The notes: generated by a model not told the origin, from the sequence alone. Shown: positions 33,685 to 42,711, counted from the stretch's first letter. The stretch: 64,000 nucleotides of DNA from SYFT01 sp964471115 (GCA_964471115.1 CAYYFE010000001.1:186001-250000); one strand, 5' to 3'. Numbers and translations are program-made.

Positions 33685-34640
33685 AGCAGTGGACCGTGCC
33701 TCTGGCCGTGACCGGTGTGCTTGGGGTCGTCGCGTTGGCGGCGACGATCTTCGTCATGCAGTATCGCGGCCGTGAGACGTCCGGTGAGGTGCAGGCCGAG
33801 GCCACCGCGGAGTACGGCAAGCGGCTCATCGCGCAGACGACGCTGCTGCTTGGTCCGGACCACCCTGATCCGGCCATGCGATACACGGGCAGCCGCATGA
33901 ACTGCGGCTCGTGCCACCTGCAGACCGGCGCCATGCCGGGCACCTTGTCGCTGGCCGAGAGTTATCAGAAGTACCCGCGGTTCTCGGGGCGCGATGGCGG
34001 TGAGCGCGACCTGAAACACCGCATCGACGGCTGCATGGAGCGCAGCATGAACGGCCGCGTCCTGCCGCGCGACGGCGTGGAGCTCAACGCGATGGTGGCG
34101 TACCTGAAGCAGTTGAGCGAGGAGTACGCCGCGCTGCCGCCGCTGGCCAGGGCGATCAACGAGCCGCCGCCCTTCCGCACACCCGATCGCGCGGCCTCGC
34201 TGCCGGACGGCGAAGTCGTGTACCGCGAGCAGTGCGCGTTGTGCCACGGACGCGAAGGGCAGGGCCTGCGCGCGTCCGCCACCGACCCCAGACGCGGCTA
34301 CGTGTTTCCGCCGGTGTGGGGCGACGACAGCTACAACAATGGCGCCGGCATGGCGCGGGTGCTCACCGCCGCGCGATTCATCAAGGCCAAGATGCCGTTT
34401 GGCAAACCGACCCTCACCGACGACCAGGCGTATGACGTCGCGGCGTACATCAACGCCCAGCCCCGGCCGCAGATGGATCCGGCGCGCCTGAACGCGGACT
34501 ATCCCAATCGCGCCGACAAACCCGTGGATTCACCGTATCCGCCCTGGGGCGATCCCTTCCCGGCCGAGCAGCATCGTTTCGGACCGTTTGGGCCGATCGA
34601 GGCGCATTACAAGCGAGTGGCGGCGGGTGGAGGCAAGTAG
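33681..34640 (+). CDS. TsdA-like dihaem cytochrome c
   Basis: 319-aa membrane-anchored or exported dihaem cytochrome. One N-terminal helix (VPLAVTGVLGVVALAATIFVM) is followed by two haem c sites, CGSCH at 75-79 and CALCH at 185-189. The segment YTGSRMNCGSCHLQTGAMP, with RIDGCMERSMNGRVLP after it, matches the thiosulfate dehydrogenase (TsdA) family. In that family an axial Cys or Met on haem 1 supports tetrathionate formation. It is translationally coupled (ATGA) to the oxidase fusion, so it probably donates electrons to it. The C-terminal seven residues (RVAAGGGK) and the stop codon are written by the decamer array that follows. Confidence 0.83.
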   Translation: MKQWTVPLAVTGVLGVVALAATIFVMQYRGRETSGEVQAEATAEYGKRLIAQTTLLLGPDHPDPAMRYTGSRMNCGSCHLQTGAMPGTLSLAESYQKYPRFSGRDGGERDLKHRIDGCMERSMNGRVLPRDGVELNAMVAYLKQLSEEYAALPPLARAINEPPPFRTPDRAASLPDGEVVYREQCALCHGREGQGLRASATDPRRGYVFPPVWGDDSYNNGAGMARVLTAARFIKAKMPFGKPTLTDDQAYDVAAYINAQPRPQMDPARLNADYPNRADKPVDSPYPPWGDPFPAEQHRFGPFGPIEAHYKRVAAGGGK

Positions 34641-34710
34641 CGGCAAGTGGCGGCAAGTGGCGGCGAGTGGCGGCAAGTGGCGGCGAGTGGCGGCGAGTGG
34701 TGGCGAGTCG
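34617..34710 (+). repeat. GTGGCGGCAA/GA decamer array, locus 3
   Basis: Nine to ten decamers lie between the convergent TsdA-like and anti-sigma genes. The array begins inside the last TsdA-like codons, supplies its TAG stop, and ends one base before the anti-sigma stop codon. The array edge reads GGCGAGTCGCT, as at locus 1. Confidence 0.92.
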
Positions 34711-34711
34711 C

Positions 34712-35665
34712 TCAGTCGCGGGTGATTGACGCCAGCAGTTTCCGCACCTGCGACGCGTCGTAACGCGGATCGGTGAGGGCGCGCGTGAGCATCGCCCGCG
34801 CGTCAGCGTACAGTCCGGCTTCCGACAACACCAGACCCAGGGCCAGTGGTTCATCCGCCAGCCGTTGACGTGCCTCGGCAATCACGCGCGCGCGTTCCTC
34901 GGGAAGAATCAGCACGCGCGCTTCGGGTTGGGGCGGCGTTGGTGTCGCAAGGCGCCCTGCTGGAGACTCCGCCACCACCTGCCACGACAACACCTGATTG
35001 CGCGGCAGGTCGCGGGAGGGTGACCACTCGGTGGAAGTGATGGGGCCCGACGAAGCGACTTCGTTGAAGCGGTCGTCGAACACCGACACCGTATACGTCG
35101 TCGCGTCCGGCGCCGCGGTCCACGCAAATCTCGGTCTGGGCGAAGTCACCGCAGTGGCCATGGGACCCCTCGGTTCAAACGGCACCCGCGAAGGCGCGGC
35201 GTTGAGGAGCGTGCCCACCGGCACGCGAATCGCCCGATCAAACGGTGCAAGTGGCGCCGTCCCTGTCGACAGCGCCTCAGCGAGCAGTTGTTGTTCGCGT
35301 ACGCTGACCGGCGACACTGGTGGTGCGGCGGGCGGTTCCACCGCGGCCGGCTGACTCACGAGTGCGGACTCCTGCCGTTCCTCCGGCGCCGGGCCTGGCC
35401 GGTTCACCCAGAGCAACCCAAGAATGCCGGCGGCCGCCGCGCCGCCAATCACCCATCGCGGCCAGCGTCTCACCTCGATCGCTCCGGCCGGTGTAGTCGC
35501 CGCCAGCATCGTTTGCACCTGCCGCAGGTCCGCCACGTCTTCGCGACACACCGCGCATTGCTCGACGTGGCTGTCGATCCATTCGACATCGGCCGGGTGC
35601 AGACGTCCATCGACGTAGCTGACCAGCTGTTCGTGTGTCGGGTGCTCGGAGAAGTGCGCGCCCAC
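34712..35665 (-). CDS. Transmembrane zf-HC2 anti-sigma factor
   Basis: 317-aa membrane protein. The N-terminal zinc-binding anti-sigma domain reads HPTHEQLVSYVDGRL and HVEQCAVCRED, giving the His-x3-Cys-x2-Cys pattern. One TM helix lies near residues 70-88 (WVIGGAAAAGILGLLWV), then a Pro-rich linker and an extracytoplasmic domain. That domain contains a fibronectin-like stretch (SPRPRFAWTAAPDATTYTVSVFDD to SWQVVAE), followed by a helical C-terminus. It lies 2 bases after the sigma-like gene, so the two are co-transcribed and the product should hold that factor at the membrane. Release may depend on an external signal or proteolysis. Confidence 0.85.
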   Translation of the reverse strand: MGAHFSEHPTHEQLVSYVDGRLHPADVEWIDSHVEQCAVCREDVADLRQVQTMLAATTPAGAIEVRRWPRWVIGGAAAAGILGLLWVNRPGPAPEERQESALVSQPAAVEPPAAPPVSPVSVREQQLLAEALSTGTAPLAPFDRAIRVPVGTLLNAAPSRVPFEPRGPMATAVTSPRPRFAWTAAPDATTYTVSVFDDRFNEVASSGPITSTEWSPSRDLPRNQVLSWQVVAESPAGRLATPTPPQPEARVLILPEERARVIAEARQRLADEPLALGLVLSEAGLYADARAMLTRALTDPRYDASQVRKLLASITRD

Positions 35666-35667
35666 GT

Positions 35668-36732
35668 CTAGGTTCCCTTCGATGACGTTGATGACGGCGG
35701 TGGCGTCATATTACCGGCCAGCCGGCGTGCAAGGCGGGCGCGGCCCGACTTGCGCAGATTGATGACCTGTTGCCGGGTCAGTCCCAGGCGCGCGGCGATC
35801 GCGAGGTCGTCCAGCGGCAGGTCCGGCCACAGGCGATCGAGCTGCGCGACGGACATGTCCAGCGCGGCCGCGATGGCGTCCCGCGCGGCAATTCCGGTCG
35901 CCGGCAGTGTCTGAATCAGCGCTCCGCCATCCGTATCGCGCAGATTCAGCAACAGGGCGGCGCGCTGAAACGGCGGCAGCTGCACCAGTTCGCGCCACGC
36001 CGTCGCCAGTGTCTCGTGCTGCACGAGCCGCTCGAGCGCGCCCGGCGACCGGTCCGGCACGTCAAGTGGCGCCGCGTCGGGACGTGAGGCCGGCCGCGGT
36101 GCGTCGGCGATACCAGCCAGGCGTGACACGATTTCGACCAGCGCGTCGAGCGGGAGGGGGGCGTCACACCGTTCCAGGATGCCGAGGATCAGGCGGGGCA
36201 GCGGCAGTGCCGGGGTCAGTCCGGCACGATCGGCGGCCGCCACCGGATCGTCCATCCAGCCGCGAGTGCTGCCGGCCGCCGACATCCGTCGCGGACCTCG
36301 CACCCGGCACACCGGCGCGTCGTCGACGCCTGGCGCCAATTCCAGGTCCGGGTGATGGGTCAGCACGTATCTGATCCGGTTGCGCAGACGTGTCCGCTCC
36401 GGAAACTCGCGCCGAAGCACGGCGTAGGCCGCATGCAGACTCAGCGTGCGGGCATAGGCCGGCAGATTGTCGATGGGGTCGTCCTCGCCGGAGCGCCAGG
36501 CCTGCAGCCGCTCGACCAGTTTCAGCCGCACGTCCGCCACCACATCGTCAATGGCGCCGGCCATCCGCGGCGACCGGCCCAGCTCCCGTGACACGACCTG
36601 ACTGATCAACGTCAGCAGTCCGCCTGCCAGCACCCGGCCCAGCGCGTCAGCCGCCGCCCCCGGATCGTCGGCGGCGAGAAAGGCCTGCAGATCGCGGTCA
36701 ACGGGCGCCAGCATGGGATGAATCGTCCGCAT
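35668..36732 (-). CDS. Divergent sigma-70-like (ECF) factor
   Basis: 354-aa protein, longer than typical ECF factors (about 200 aa). A region-2-like segment (AIDDVVADVRLKLVERLQAWRSGEDDPIDNLPAYARTLSLHAAYAVLRREFPER) is at about 60-115. After a long middle stretch come a region-4-like part with WRELVQLPPFQRAALLLNLRD and a C-terminal helix-turn-helix DDLAIAARLGLTRQQVINLRKSGRARLARRLAG. The insert between the two regions (about 130-235) is unusual. It pairs with the zf-HC2 gene downstream and is divergent from the DUF1800-DUF1501-CHAT genes 38 bases away, which are its most obvious targets. Assignment rests on domain order and context. Confidence 0.75.
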   Translation of the reverse strand: MRTIHPMLAPVDRDLQAFLAADDPGAAADALGRVLAGGLLTLISQVVSRELGRSPRMAGAIDDVVADVRLKLVERLQAWRSGEDDPIDNLPAYARTLSLHAAYAVLRREFPERTRLRNRIRYVLTHHPDLELAPGVDDAPVCRVRGPRRMSAAGSTRGWMDDPVAAADRAGLTPALPLPRLILGILERCDAPLPLDALVEIVSRLAGIADAPRPASRPDAAPLDVPDRSPGALERLVQHETLATAWRELVQLPPFQRAALLLNLRDTDGGALIQTLPATGIAARDAIAAALDMSVAQLDRLWPDLPLDDLAIAARLGLTRQQVINLRKSGRARLARRLAGNMTPPPSSTSSKGT

Positions 36733-36769
36733 GGTAATACGGCGGTCCGTTGCGCGTCATAGGGGCGGT

Positions 36770-38758
36770 ATGACACGCATGAGACTTCAGGGACTTGCGG
36801 TCCTGCTCGCCGTCCTCATCCCCGTGCTCCTGCCGGCGCAATCCGGCGCGTTGACGTCGCTGACGGTCGCCGGCCTGAGTCCGGCGTTCAGCCCAACGAC
36901 GACGCAGTACACGATTCCTCGAACAACGGCTTGTTCAGTGCCGGTGTCGGCCACTCTGGCCAACCCCGCGCACCGGCTGTACATCGCCAGCACGGAAACG
37001 GCTTCGGGGGCCGTTCGCAACGCCTGGGTGTGCAACGGCGCCACGAAGATCAGCGTGGTCGTCTACCAGAACTGGACCGAGGTCGGCCGCTACACGATCA
37101 CGCTCGTTGACGCACCGCCGCCTCCGCCTCCGCCGCCGCCTCCACCACCGCCGCCACCGCCTCCGCCTCCGCCACCTCCGCCACCATCCTGGGAGCCTGC
37201 GCCGGAACCGTCGCCCGTGCCGGTGTTCACGCATGAGCCCTTGCCTCCCGCGGCCGCTGTGGACGCGCGCGTGGCGGAGCGCTTCCTGCAGCAGGCCACC
37301 TTCGGGCCCACCCAGGCATCGATGCAGGACGTGATGGTCAATGGTCCGGCGCGCTGGTTCGTCCAGCAGCTTCAGGTGCCCGCAGGCGGATTGGCGGACG
37401 GTTACGACTCGGGCGCCGTGCGCGCGCAGCTGTTCATGAAAATGGCGAACGGGCAGGACCAGTTGCGCCAGCGCATGGCGTTCGCGCTGAGCCAGACCCT
37501 GGCCGTGTCGACCAACAAACTCGTCAACGGCTACGAGCTGATCCCCTGGGTGCGCCTGCTCGAGAACCACGCCTTCGGCAACTACCGCACCCTCCTGCGC
37601 GAGGTCACGCTGAGTCCCTCGATGGGCAAGTTCCTTGACCTGGCCAACAGCACCGGCACCGGCGGGCTCGCCCCCAATGAGAACTATCCGCGCGAGCTGC
37701 TGCAGCTGTTCAGCATCGGGCTGTTCGAGTTGAACATGGACGGTTCGCTGGTGCTCGACGCCGCCGGGCAGCCCAAGCCGACGTACACGCAGACGACAGT
37801 CAAGGAGTTCGCGAGGGCGCTGTCCGGCTGGACGTATCCAACGGCGCTCAACGCGCAGCCGGCGTCACACAACCCTGAGCACTTCGTCGGGCTGATGGAG
37901 CCGCGGCCGGTACTGCACGACCAGGGCGCCAAGACGCTGCTTGGTGGTGTGGTGTTGCCCGCCGGCCAGACCGTGACCAAGGACCTGGAAGACGCGATCG
38001 ACAACGTCTTCAACCACCCGAATGTCCCCCCGTTTGTCGCGACGCGCCTCATCCGGTCGCTCGTCACCAGCAATCCCTCCGGCGCGTACATCCAGCGCGT
38101 GGCGGAGGTGTTCGCCAACAATGGCGACGGCGTTCGTGGCGATCTTCGCGCGGTGCTCAGGGCGATCCTGACCGATCCCGAGGCCGCGCTCAGTGGGGCG
38201 GTGGCCGGCCGTCTGCGCGATCCGATTCTGCACATCATCGGGCTCGCGCGGGCCCTCGGCCTCACGGTGCAGAACGCCGGGCAGTTCCAGTACGTGATGG
38301 CGAACCTCGGCCAGCAGGTGCTCTCGCCGCCGACGGTGTTCAGCTTCTATTCACCGCTCGCGCCGCTGCCGGGCGACGCATCGAAGTTTGGTCCGGAGTT
38401 CCAGATCTACACGCCGGCGCTGGCCGTGGCGCGCGCGAACTTCATCTACAACATCCTCAACGGCGGCTTCTCATCGTCGTTTGCCGTGGACCTGGCGCCG
38501 TACATCGCCCAGGCGGGGAATCCGGCGGCCCTGGTCGAGCTGGTGAATCAGCGGCTGTTGTTCGGACGCATGTCCACGCCGCTGCGCGACCGGCTCATCC
38601 TGCTCGCGCAGCAGACGTCAGACCATCGGCAACGCGCGCTGGGCACGCTTTATCTGACGGCGATTTCCAGCGAGTTCACCGTGTCCACTGACGCCGCGCC
38701 CCTGTCGATGGGCGGCGGATGGCTGGTGTTGTACGGCGGCCTTCTTTCCGGGGACTGA
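36770..38758 (+). CDS. DUF1800 family exported protein
   Basis: 662-aa secreted protein. A signal peptide (LQGLAVLLAVLIPVLLPAQSG) is followed by a cadherin-like beta-1 Ig-type domain (LTSLTVAGLSPAFSPTTTQYT), then a run of 24 prolines near residues 114-137. The DUF1800 domain follows from about 170, with the typical openings AERFLQQATFGPT and ENYPRELLQLFSIGL plus FARALSGWT. DUF1800 proteins are usually paired with DUF1501 proteins, as here (5-base gap). Their function is unresolved, with links to secreted enzyme handling and outer-surface structures. Start ATG 36770 (or 36779). The proline run uses mixed CCG/CCT/CCA codons. Confidence 0.9.
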   Translation: MTRMRLQGLAVLLAVLIPVLLPAQSGALTSLTVAGLSPAFSPTTTQYTIPRTTACSVPVSATLANPAHRLYIASTETASGAVRNAWVCNGATKISVVVYQNWTEVGRYTITLVDAPPPPPPPPPPPPPPPPPPPPPPPPSWEPAPEPSPVPVFTHEPLPPAAAVDARVAERFLQQATFGPTQASMQDVMVNGPARWFVQQLQVPAGGLADGYDSGAVRAQLFMKMANGQDQLRQRMAFALSQTLAVSTNKLVNGYELIPWVRLLENHAFGNYRTLLREVTLSPSMGKFLDLANSTGTGGLAPNENYPRELLQLFSIGLFELNMDGSLVLDAAGQPKPTYTQTTVKEFARALSGWTYPTALNAQPASHNPEHFVGLMEPRPVLHDQGAKTLLGGVVLPAGQTVTKDLEDAIDNVFNHPNVPPFVATRLIRSLVTSNPSGAYIQRVAEVFANNGDGVRGDLRAVLRAILTDPEAALSGAVAGRLRDPILHIIGLARALGLTVQNAGQFQYVMANLGQQVLSPPTVFSFYSPLAPLPGDASKFGPEFQIYTPALAVARANFIYNILNGGFSSSFAVDLAPYIAQAGNPAALVELVNQRLLFGRMSTPLRDRLILLAQQTSDHRQRALGTLYLTAISSEFTVSTDAAPLSMGGGWLVLYGGLLSGD

Positions 38759-38763
38759 CGACC

Positions 38764-40137
38764 ATGGCTCACTCACACGGCACGATTCCTTCGCGACGTT
38801 CCTTCCTCAAACTCAGCGCGCAACTGGCGGCGCTGGGGTTGGCCGGCGGCGGCATGGGACTGGGACGGCCGCGTTCGCTGTTCGCGGCAGAAACACGGTC
38901 CAGTCAGGACCTGACCGATTACAAGGCGCTGGTCTGCGTGTATCTGTTTGGCGGCAACGACGGCAACAACGTCATCGTGCCCGTCGATACGGCGCGATAC
39001 ACGGCCTATCAGTCCATCCGTGGCGGGCTGGCGCTGAGCGGCGCCGAACTGCTGTCACCGGTGGCCGACGCGTCGGGTAATCCCTGGGCCTTCCATTACG
39101 GGCTCGCGGAACTGAACACGCTGTACCAGGCCGGCGATCTGGCCGTCGTGCTCAACATGGGGCAGCTGGCCGCGCCGCTGACCCGCGCGGCGTACCTCGC
39201 CGGCCAGTCGGCGCCGACCAATCTGTTCTCGCACAGCGACCAGACCGTGCAGATGCAGACGGGCCTGCCGACGCCCAACGGCTACGGATGGGGCGGCCGC
39301 CTGCTCGACTGTTTCGGGGCCAGTGACTCGCTGGCGGCGGTGTCGGTGTCGCAGCCGGCCCTGTTTCTCCAGGGATCAAACGCCGGCGGCAACGTCATCC
39401 CTCCCGGCGCCGACCTCCGGCTCTCCGGCATGACGTTCTGGCCCAACTCCGAGGCGCTGCTGCGGCGCCAGGCGGTCAACGACATTCTGACGATGGATGG
39501 CGGACACACGATGCGGGCTGCCGCCAACAAGGCGATGGCTGACGGCCTGCACCTGGCCGATACGCTGGCGGCCAACGGCGCTGGCGCTGGGACGATGGCG
39601 TTCCCGGGCACCGCGATCGGCAATCAACTGAAGGAAGTGGCGCGCCTCATCAAGATCCGGTCGGCCATGGGGCCCGGCCGGCAGGTCTTCTTCTGCTCGA
39701 TGGACGGCTACGACCTGCACAGTTCGCAGGATTGGACGCAGTGGTTCCTGCTCAATCAGCTGTCGCAGGCGCTCTACGCGTTCCATCAGGCCATCGGCGA
39801 TGCGGGCCTGAGCGACCAGGTCACCGCATTCACGCAGTCGGAGTTTGGGCGCACGCTGCAGCCCAGCGGGTCCGGCTCGGACCATGCGTGGGGCAATCAT
39901 CAGCTCGTCCTCGGCGGTGCCGTCAAGGGCGGCGTGTACGGCACGCTGCCGACACTGGCGCTGGGGGGCCCGGATGACGCGAACAACCGCGGGGTGTGGA
40001 TCCCGACGATCGCCACGGCTCAGTTTGGCGCGACCCTTGGCACGTGGTTCGGCGCGTCGGCGGCCGGCCTGGCCGGCGTGTTTCCGAACCTCGGGGCGTT
40101 CCCGTCAAGTGACCTGGGCTTCATGAACTCGGTGTAG
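38764..40137 (+). CDS. DUF1501 family TAT-exported protein
   Basis: 457-aa protein with a twin-arginine signal (SRRSFLKLSAQLAALGLAGG) and the DUF1501 alkaline-phosphatase-like core. Landmarks are ALVCVYLFGGNDGNNVIVPVD at the first strand, FSHSDQTVQMQTG, WGGRLLD, VFFCSMDGYDLHSSQ, FTQSEFGRTLQPSGSGSDHAWGNHQLVLGGAVKGG. The metal-like residues of sulfatases are partly kept (Asp, His). It follows the DUF1800 gene by 5 bases and precedes the TPR-CHAT gene by 3. Catalysis has not been shown for most members. Start ATG 38764 lies well inside a longer open frame, chosen because the TAT motif begins just after. Confidence 0.92.
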   Translation: MAHSHGTIPSRRSFLKLSAQLAALGLAGGGMGLGRPRSLFAAETRSSQDLTDYKALVCVYLFGGNDGNNVIVPVDTARYTAYQSIRGGLALSGAELLSPVADASGNPWAFHYGLAELNTLYQAGDLAVVLNMGQLAAPLTRAAYLAGQSAPTNLFSHSDQTVQMQTGLPTPNGYGWGGRLLDCFGASDSLAAVSVSQPALFLQGSNAGGNVIPPGADLRLSGMTFWPNSEALLRRQAVNDILTMDGGHTMRAAANKAMADGLHLADTLAANGAGAGTMAFPGTAIGNQLKEVARLIKIRSAMGPGRQVFFCSMDGYDLHSSQDWTQWFLLNQLSQALYAFHQAIGDAGLSDQVTAFTQSEFGRTLQPSGSGSDHAWGNHQLVLGGAVKGGVYGTLPTLALGGPDDANNRGVWIPTIATAQFGATLGTWFGASAAGLAGVFPNLGAFPSSDLGFMNSV

Positions 40138-40140
40138 CGT

Positions 40141-42711
40141 ATGCGCGTGCGATCCGCGCAGCGCGTGCTTGGGGGACTGCTGCTGGCATGTGTGCTGGCG
40201 GGCGGCAGCCACGCCCGCGACCTGGCGGCGCGAGGGCAGCCGTCGCTGCGAGACATCGCGGCTCACTTCGTTCGACTGACCGGCGACGATGAGCGACGCA
40301 CGTGGCTCGAGGCGCATCCGGAGCTGGTGTCACCCGACGGCCGGACCGCGCTGGTGTCGGTCGCGGACACGCTGGCGCGCCAGCGCCGGCTCGACGAGTC
40401 CTGGGCCGCCTACCAAGCCATCTTGTGGCTCGGCAACGCCACCAACCAGGATCGGATCCGGTATTCCGCCTTTGCCGGCTTCGGCAACGTGTCCGGTCGC
40501 CGCGGGGCGTTGCGGGAATCGGTGGAGTGGTCGGAGCGCGCCTTGACCCTGGCCCGCAGCCTGGCGGACCCGCGATTGATTCAGCAGCTCGGCACCAACC
40601 TCGGCATCGCGTACCGCGGGCTCGGGGATCTCGACCGCGCGAAGGCGTACGCCGAGGAATCCCTGCGGCTGGCTCAGCAGCTCAAGCTCCGCCCCCAGGA
40701 GTCACGAGCCTGGAACACCGTCGGACTGATCTTCGCCGCCCGCGGCCAGATGGCGCTGGCTCACGACGCGTTCTCCCGCAGTCTCGAGCTGAAGGACGAT
40801 GATGGCGGGACCGGCACTGAAGACATCGTCAACACGCTCAACAACCTGGGCGGGTTGTACTCGGAGGTCGGCGATCTGTCGCAGGCGACGGCGTATTACC
40901 GTCGCGCGATCGCGACGGCAGAGCGACTGGGGCCGGCACGGGCGGTCCTGGCGGCCGGCCCCCTGTCCAATCTCGGAAACGCGCTCATCGCCCGGGGAGA
41001 ACTGGCCGAAGCTCGCCGGACACTGGCGCGCGCCCAGGTCCTCGCCGAGCAGGCGCGTGATGGCGCGCTGTACGCCACGATTCTCTACAACCTGGGCAAC
41101 ATCAGCCGCGACGAAGGTCGCATCGACGAAGCCTTTGCGCTGCATCAGCAGTCTCTGGCCATGCGTGAACAGGGTGGCGACGTCGACGGCCAGTCGCAGA
41201 ACCTGGTGGAGCTGGGCAAGATCGAACGCACCCGGGGCCGGATGACCGAGGCCGGGGCGTTGCTGGAGCGCGCGCTGGCGCTCGCCACCGGTGCGGGCCT
41301 GCCTGCCGCGGTCGCCCGCGCGCAGACCTACCGTGGCGAGTTGTTCGAGGCGCAGCGCCGGTTCGACGACGCGCTGGTCGCCTACGAGGCCGCCATCGAG
41401 GCGGTGGAGGCGCAGCGGCGACAGACACCCGACGGCGATGCGGCGCGTCAGATGTTCCTGGCCTGGCGGCTGGCGCCCTACCTGGGCGTCGCCGGCATCC
41501 ACGCGCACCAGGGTCGTGGCCTTGACGCGCTGGCCGCCGTGGAGCGCGCACGGGCGCGCACCCTGATCGACATCGTGTCCGCCGGCGGTCCCGCCGCCCG
41601 GTCGCGCACGACCGCACAGGGCATGCCGCAGTTGACCGCCGGACAGCTGTCGTCGCTGCTGCGGCCGGGCACCGCCATCGCGGCGTTCATCATCGAACCC
41701 ACACGCAGCTGGGTTTACCTCATCAAGGGCGGCGCGCAGGGACCGGACGTTCAGGCGCACCGTCTGCCTATCGAATCCACGGCGCTGTCGACCCTGGCCG
41801 GACGTGTGGCCGACGGCATCGCCGCGCGTGACCTGGGGTTTGCCTCGTCCGCGCGCGAACTCTACGGACTCCTGTTCGGTGCGCACGAGCCGTGGCTGAA
41901 AGACGTGCGCCAGCTCATCCTCGTGCCGGATGGCGCGCTGTGGCGGGTGCCTTTCCAGGCCCTGCCGTCGGCCGACGGACGGTATCTGATCGAGCGCATG
42001 ACCGTGTCGTACGCGCCATCGGTGTCGGCGCTGGTCGCCCTGCGAGCCCGGCAGACCGCGCGCCCGGCCGCGCCCGCGCGCCACTTGCTCGCGCTGGGCG
42101 ACCCCCTGGTGGCCGCCACGCCGCCGCCGACCCGCCTGCCCGAGGCCGCACGCGAGGTGCAAGCCCTGGGGCGGATCTACGGGACGGCGCACAGCACCGT
42201 GCTGACCGGCGCGGCCGCCACGATCGACGCGCTGAAGGCCGGCGCGCCTCGAGCCGGCGTCGTGCACATCGCCACCCATGGCGAACTCGACGACGTGACG
42301 CCGATGTTCTCCCACCTGGCGCTGGCCGGCGACGACGGCCGTCTCGAAGCCCACGAGCTGGTCGAGATCCCGTTCGCGGCCGATCTCGTCGTCCTGTCCG
42401 CCTGTGAAACCGCGCGGGGCCGTCTGGGCGGCGGCGAAGGCATCATCGGGCTGTCGTGGAGCCTGTTTGCCGCCGGCGCATCATCGGTCGTCGTCAGCCA
42501 GTGGGCGGTCGACTCGGCGAGCACAACGACGCTCATGATTGGGTTTCACGAGCGCTTGCGGGCGGTGGAGCGGGGCGGCATGGCGGCCGCCGAAGCACTC
42601 CGCGGCGCGGCCCGGGCCGTGATGGCCGACCCACGCTACCGGCACCCGTTCTACTGGGCCGGGTTCGTGCTGATTGGGGAGGGGCAGGTGGCGGCGAGTG
42701 GCGGCAAGTAG
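40141..42711 (+). CDS. Exported TPR-CHAT caspase-like protein
   Basis: 856-aa protein. A signal peptide covers residues 1-25 (LGGLLLACVLAGGSHA). About eight tetratricopeptide repeats run from about 75 to 430 (for example LNNLGGLYSEVGDLSQATAYYRRAI). A C-terminal CHAT domain follows from about 540. The protease dyad is intact: His713 in HIATHGE and Cys755 in VLSACETARG, with GEGIIGLSWSLFAAGASSVVVSQW after it. CHAT proteins are caspase-like peptidases, often triggered through their TPR part. It sits 3 bases behind the DUF1501 gene and across from a sigma/anti-sigma pair, so cleavage in an envelope stress or secretion context is possible. The last residues QVAASGGK are encoded by the decamer array. 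Both catalytic residues present; substrate unknown. Confidence 0.9.
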   Translation: MRVRSAQRVLGGLLLACVLAGGSHARDLAARGQPSLRDIAAHFVRLTGDDERRTWLEAHPELVSPDGRTALVSVADTLARQRRLDESWAAYQAILWLGNATNQDRIRYSAFAGFGNVSGRRGALRESVEWSERALTLARSLADPRLIQQLGTNLGIAYRGLGDLDRAKAYAEESLRLAQQLKLRPQESRAWNTVGLIFAARGQMALAHDAFSRSLELKDDDGGTGTEDIVNTLNNLGGLYSEVGDLSQATAYYRRAIATAERLGPARAVLAAGPLSNLGNALIARGELAEARRTLARAQVLAEQARDGALYATILYNLGNISRDEGRIDEAFALHQQSLAMREQGGDVDGQSQNLVELGKIERTRGRMTEAGALLERALALATGAGLPAAVARAQTYRGELFEAQRRFDDALVAYEAAIEAVEAQRRQTPDGDAARQMFLAWRLAPYLGVAGIHAHQGRGLDALAAVERARARTLIDIVSAGGPAARSRTTAQGMPQLTAGQLSSLLRPGTAIAAFIIEPTRSWVYLIKGGAQGPDVQAHRLPIESTALSTLAGRVADGIAARDLGFASSARELYGLLFGAHEPWLKDVRQLILVPDGALWRVPFQALPSADGRYLIERMTVSYAPSVSALVALRARQTARPAAPARHLLALGDPLVAATPPPTRLPEAAREVQALGRIYGTAHSTVLTGAAATIDALKAGAPRAGVVHIATHGELDDVTPMFSHLALAGDDGRLEAHELVEIPFAADLVVLSACETARGRLGGGEGIIGLSWSLFAAGASSVVVSQWAVDSASTTTLMIGFHERLRAVERGGMAAAEALRGAARAVMADPRYRHPFYWAGFVLIGEGQVAASGGK

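Noticed and set aside
40702..42354. 550-codon minus-strand frame opposite the TPR-CHAT gene
   Set aside because: Shadow frame; composition typical of antisense GC-rich codons and the plus strand has an intact CHAT dyad.
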